DNA of 64,000 bases, taken from Cordylochernes scorpioides. Its lineage: Eukaryota; Arthropoda; Arachnida; Pseudoscorpiones; Chernetidae. The notes beneath the pieces are model-generated. The model was given only the letters and a program-made list of their open reading frames with translations. It ran no database searches and was not told the origin of the DNA. Shown in pieces: positions 63,450-64,000 of this stretch. Made by a program: the position numbers and the translations under genes. The stretch is from positions 160,812,000 to 160,875,999 of the forward strand of contig CP092886.1 of NCBI GenBank assembly GCA_030710605.1, in the 5' to 3' direction. How positions within the stretch are numbered: the stretch's first letter is position 1; each line of letters begins with the position of its first letter.

Positions 63450-64000
63450 TGATGTATTATTCAGTCTATACACTGTCTGAATAGGTGTCGGCTACCATGC
63501 ACATGTCTATATACTGTCTGAATGGATGTCGGCTACCACGCACATGTCTATATACTGTCTGAATGGATGTCGGCTACCACGCACATGTCTATATACTGTC
63601 TGAATGGATGTCGGCTACCACGCACATGTCTATACACTTTCTGAATGGATGTCGGCTACCATGCACATGTCTATACACTGTCTGAATGGGTGTCGGCTAC
63701 CATGCACATATCTATACACTGTCTGAATGGGTGTCGGCTACCATGCACATATCTATACACTGTCTGAATGGGTGTCGGCTACCATGCACATATCTATACA
63801 CTGTCTGAATGGGTGTCGGCTACCATGCACATGTCTATACACTGTCTGAATGGATGTCGGCTACCATGCACATGTCTATACACTTTCTGAATGGATGTCG
63901 GCTACAACGCACATGTATATACACTGTCTGAATAGGTATCGGCTACCCTGCACATGTCTATACACTGTCTGAATAGGTGTCGGCTACCCTGCACATGTCT
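63450..64000. repeat. 41-bp tandem array, runs off the window
   Basis: About 13 units of CTGTCTGAATGGGTGTCGGC then TACCATGCACAT(A/G)TCTATACA. Variants GGATG/GGGTG/AGGTG and CCATG/CCACG/CCCTG come in runs of neighbouring units, which fits local amplification. The array is still running at 64,000. Confidence 0.95.

Noticed and set aside
63450-64000. CRISPR-like array (regular repeats with short variable parts)
   Set aside because: Units are contiguous 41-mers without spacers, in an animal-type genome; it is an ordinary tandem satellite, as are the 50-bp and 70-bp arrays.

Overview
The window is a stretch of AT-rich animal DNA made mostly of transposable-element relics, satellites and foldback repeats, with very few host coding pieces. 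The element mix (irritans-type mariner, a Tc1-type MITE family with TA target duplications, Penelope-like elements with GIY-YIG endonuclease, a tRNA-headed SINE, Helitron-like non-autonomous elements, a U2 snRNA fragment) points to a metazoan, most likely an arthropod. A chelicerate is only a guess from general impression, since no host gene here names the species.

Layout. 0-5 kb holds hammerhead-type relics, palindromic elements and one GC-rich unassigned block. 6.9-7.8 kb has a palindromic element nested in a Tc1-type MITE with a 17-bp target duplication, then a head-to-head hammerhead pair. 10.3-11.3 kb and 21.8-22.8 kb hold Penelope-like 3' ends (GIY-YIG endonuclease plus hammerhead-type motif). 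21.1-21.6 kb has a Helitron-like end next to a U2 snRNA fragment. 24.2-25.2 kb is a near-perfect head-to-head pair of Penelope-like 3' ends. 33.4-35.7 kb carries palindromic and SINE copies and an almost whole mariner. 35.9-39.1 kb has two tandem arrays (70 bp and 50 bp). 41.9-42.3 kb and 53.2-53.8 kb are Helitron-like elements, one carrying a TTAA-flanked MITE and the other a tRNA-like sequence. 45-46.2 kb has a SINE nested in a Tc1-type MITE. 47.9-48.7 kb is a 21/22-bp minisatellite. 55-60 kb is rich in hammerhead-type relics. 61-62 kb holds the only convincing host exons, on the minus strand: a CpG-rich first exon with a signal peptide and splice donor, and a separate terminal-exon candidate. 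A 41-bp tandem array runs off the right edge.

Main observation. At least nine sequence families in the window share the plan of a minimal type I hammerhead ribozyme: CUGANGA-like word, short hairpin, GAAA, then a short self-complementary stem III word and a UH cleavage dinucleotide. Several are canonical. Two groups deviate consistently: one has U at core position 6 (CUGUNGA), the other has UUGAUAA, which replaces the core C3-G8 pair by U3-A8. In three places these variant motifs lie just downstream of a Penelope-like GIY-YIG endonuclease and close to the element's 3' end. Most of these tails occur as head-to-head inverted pairs. The presence of hammerheads in Penelope-like elements is established knowledge; the variant cores are what I find worth testing.

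All calls come from reading the sequence; no database search was run. Most open reading frames in the window are chance or repeat-derived.
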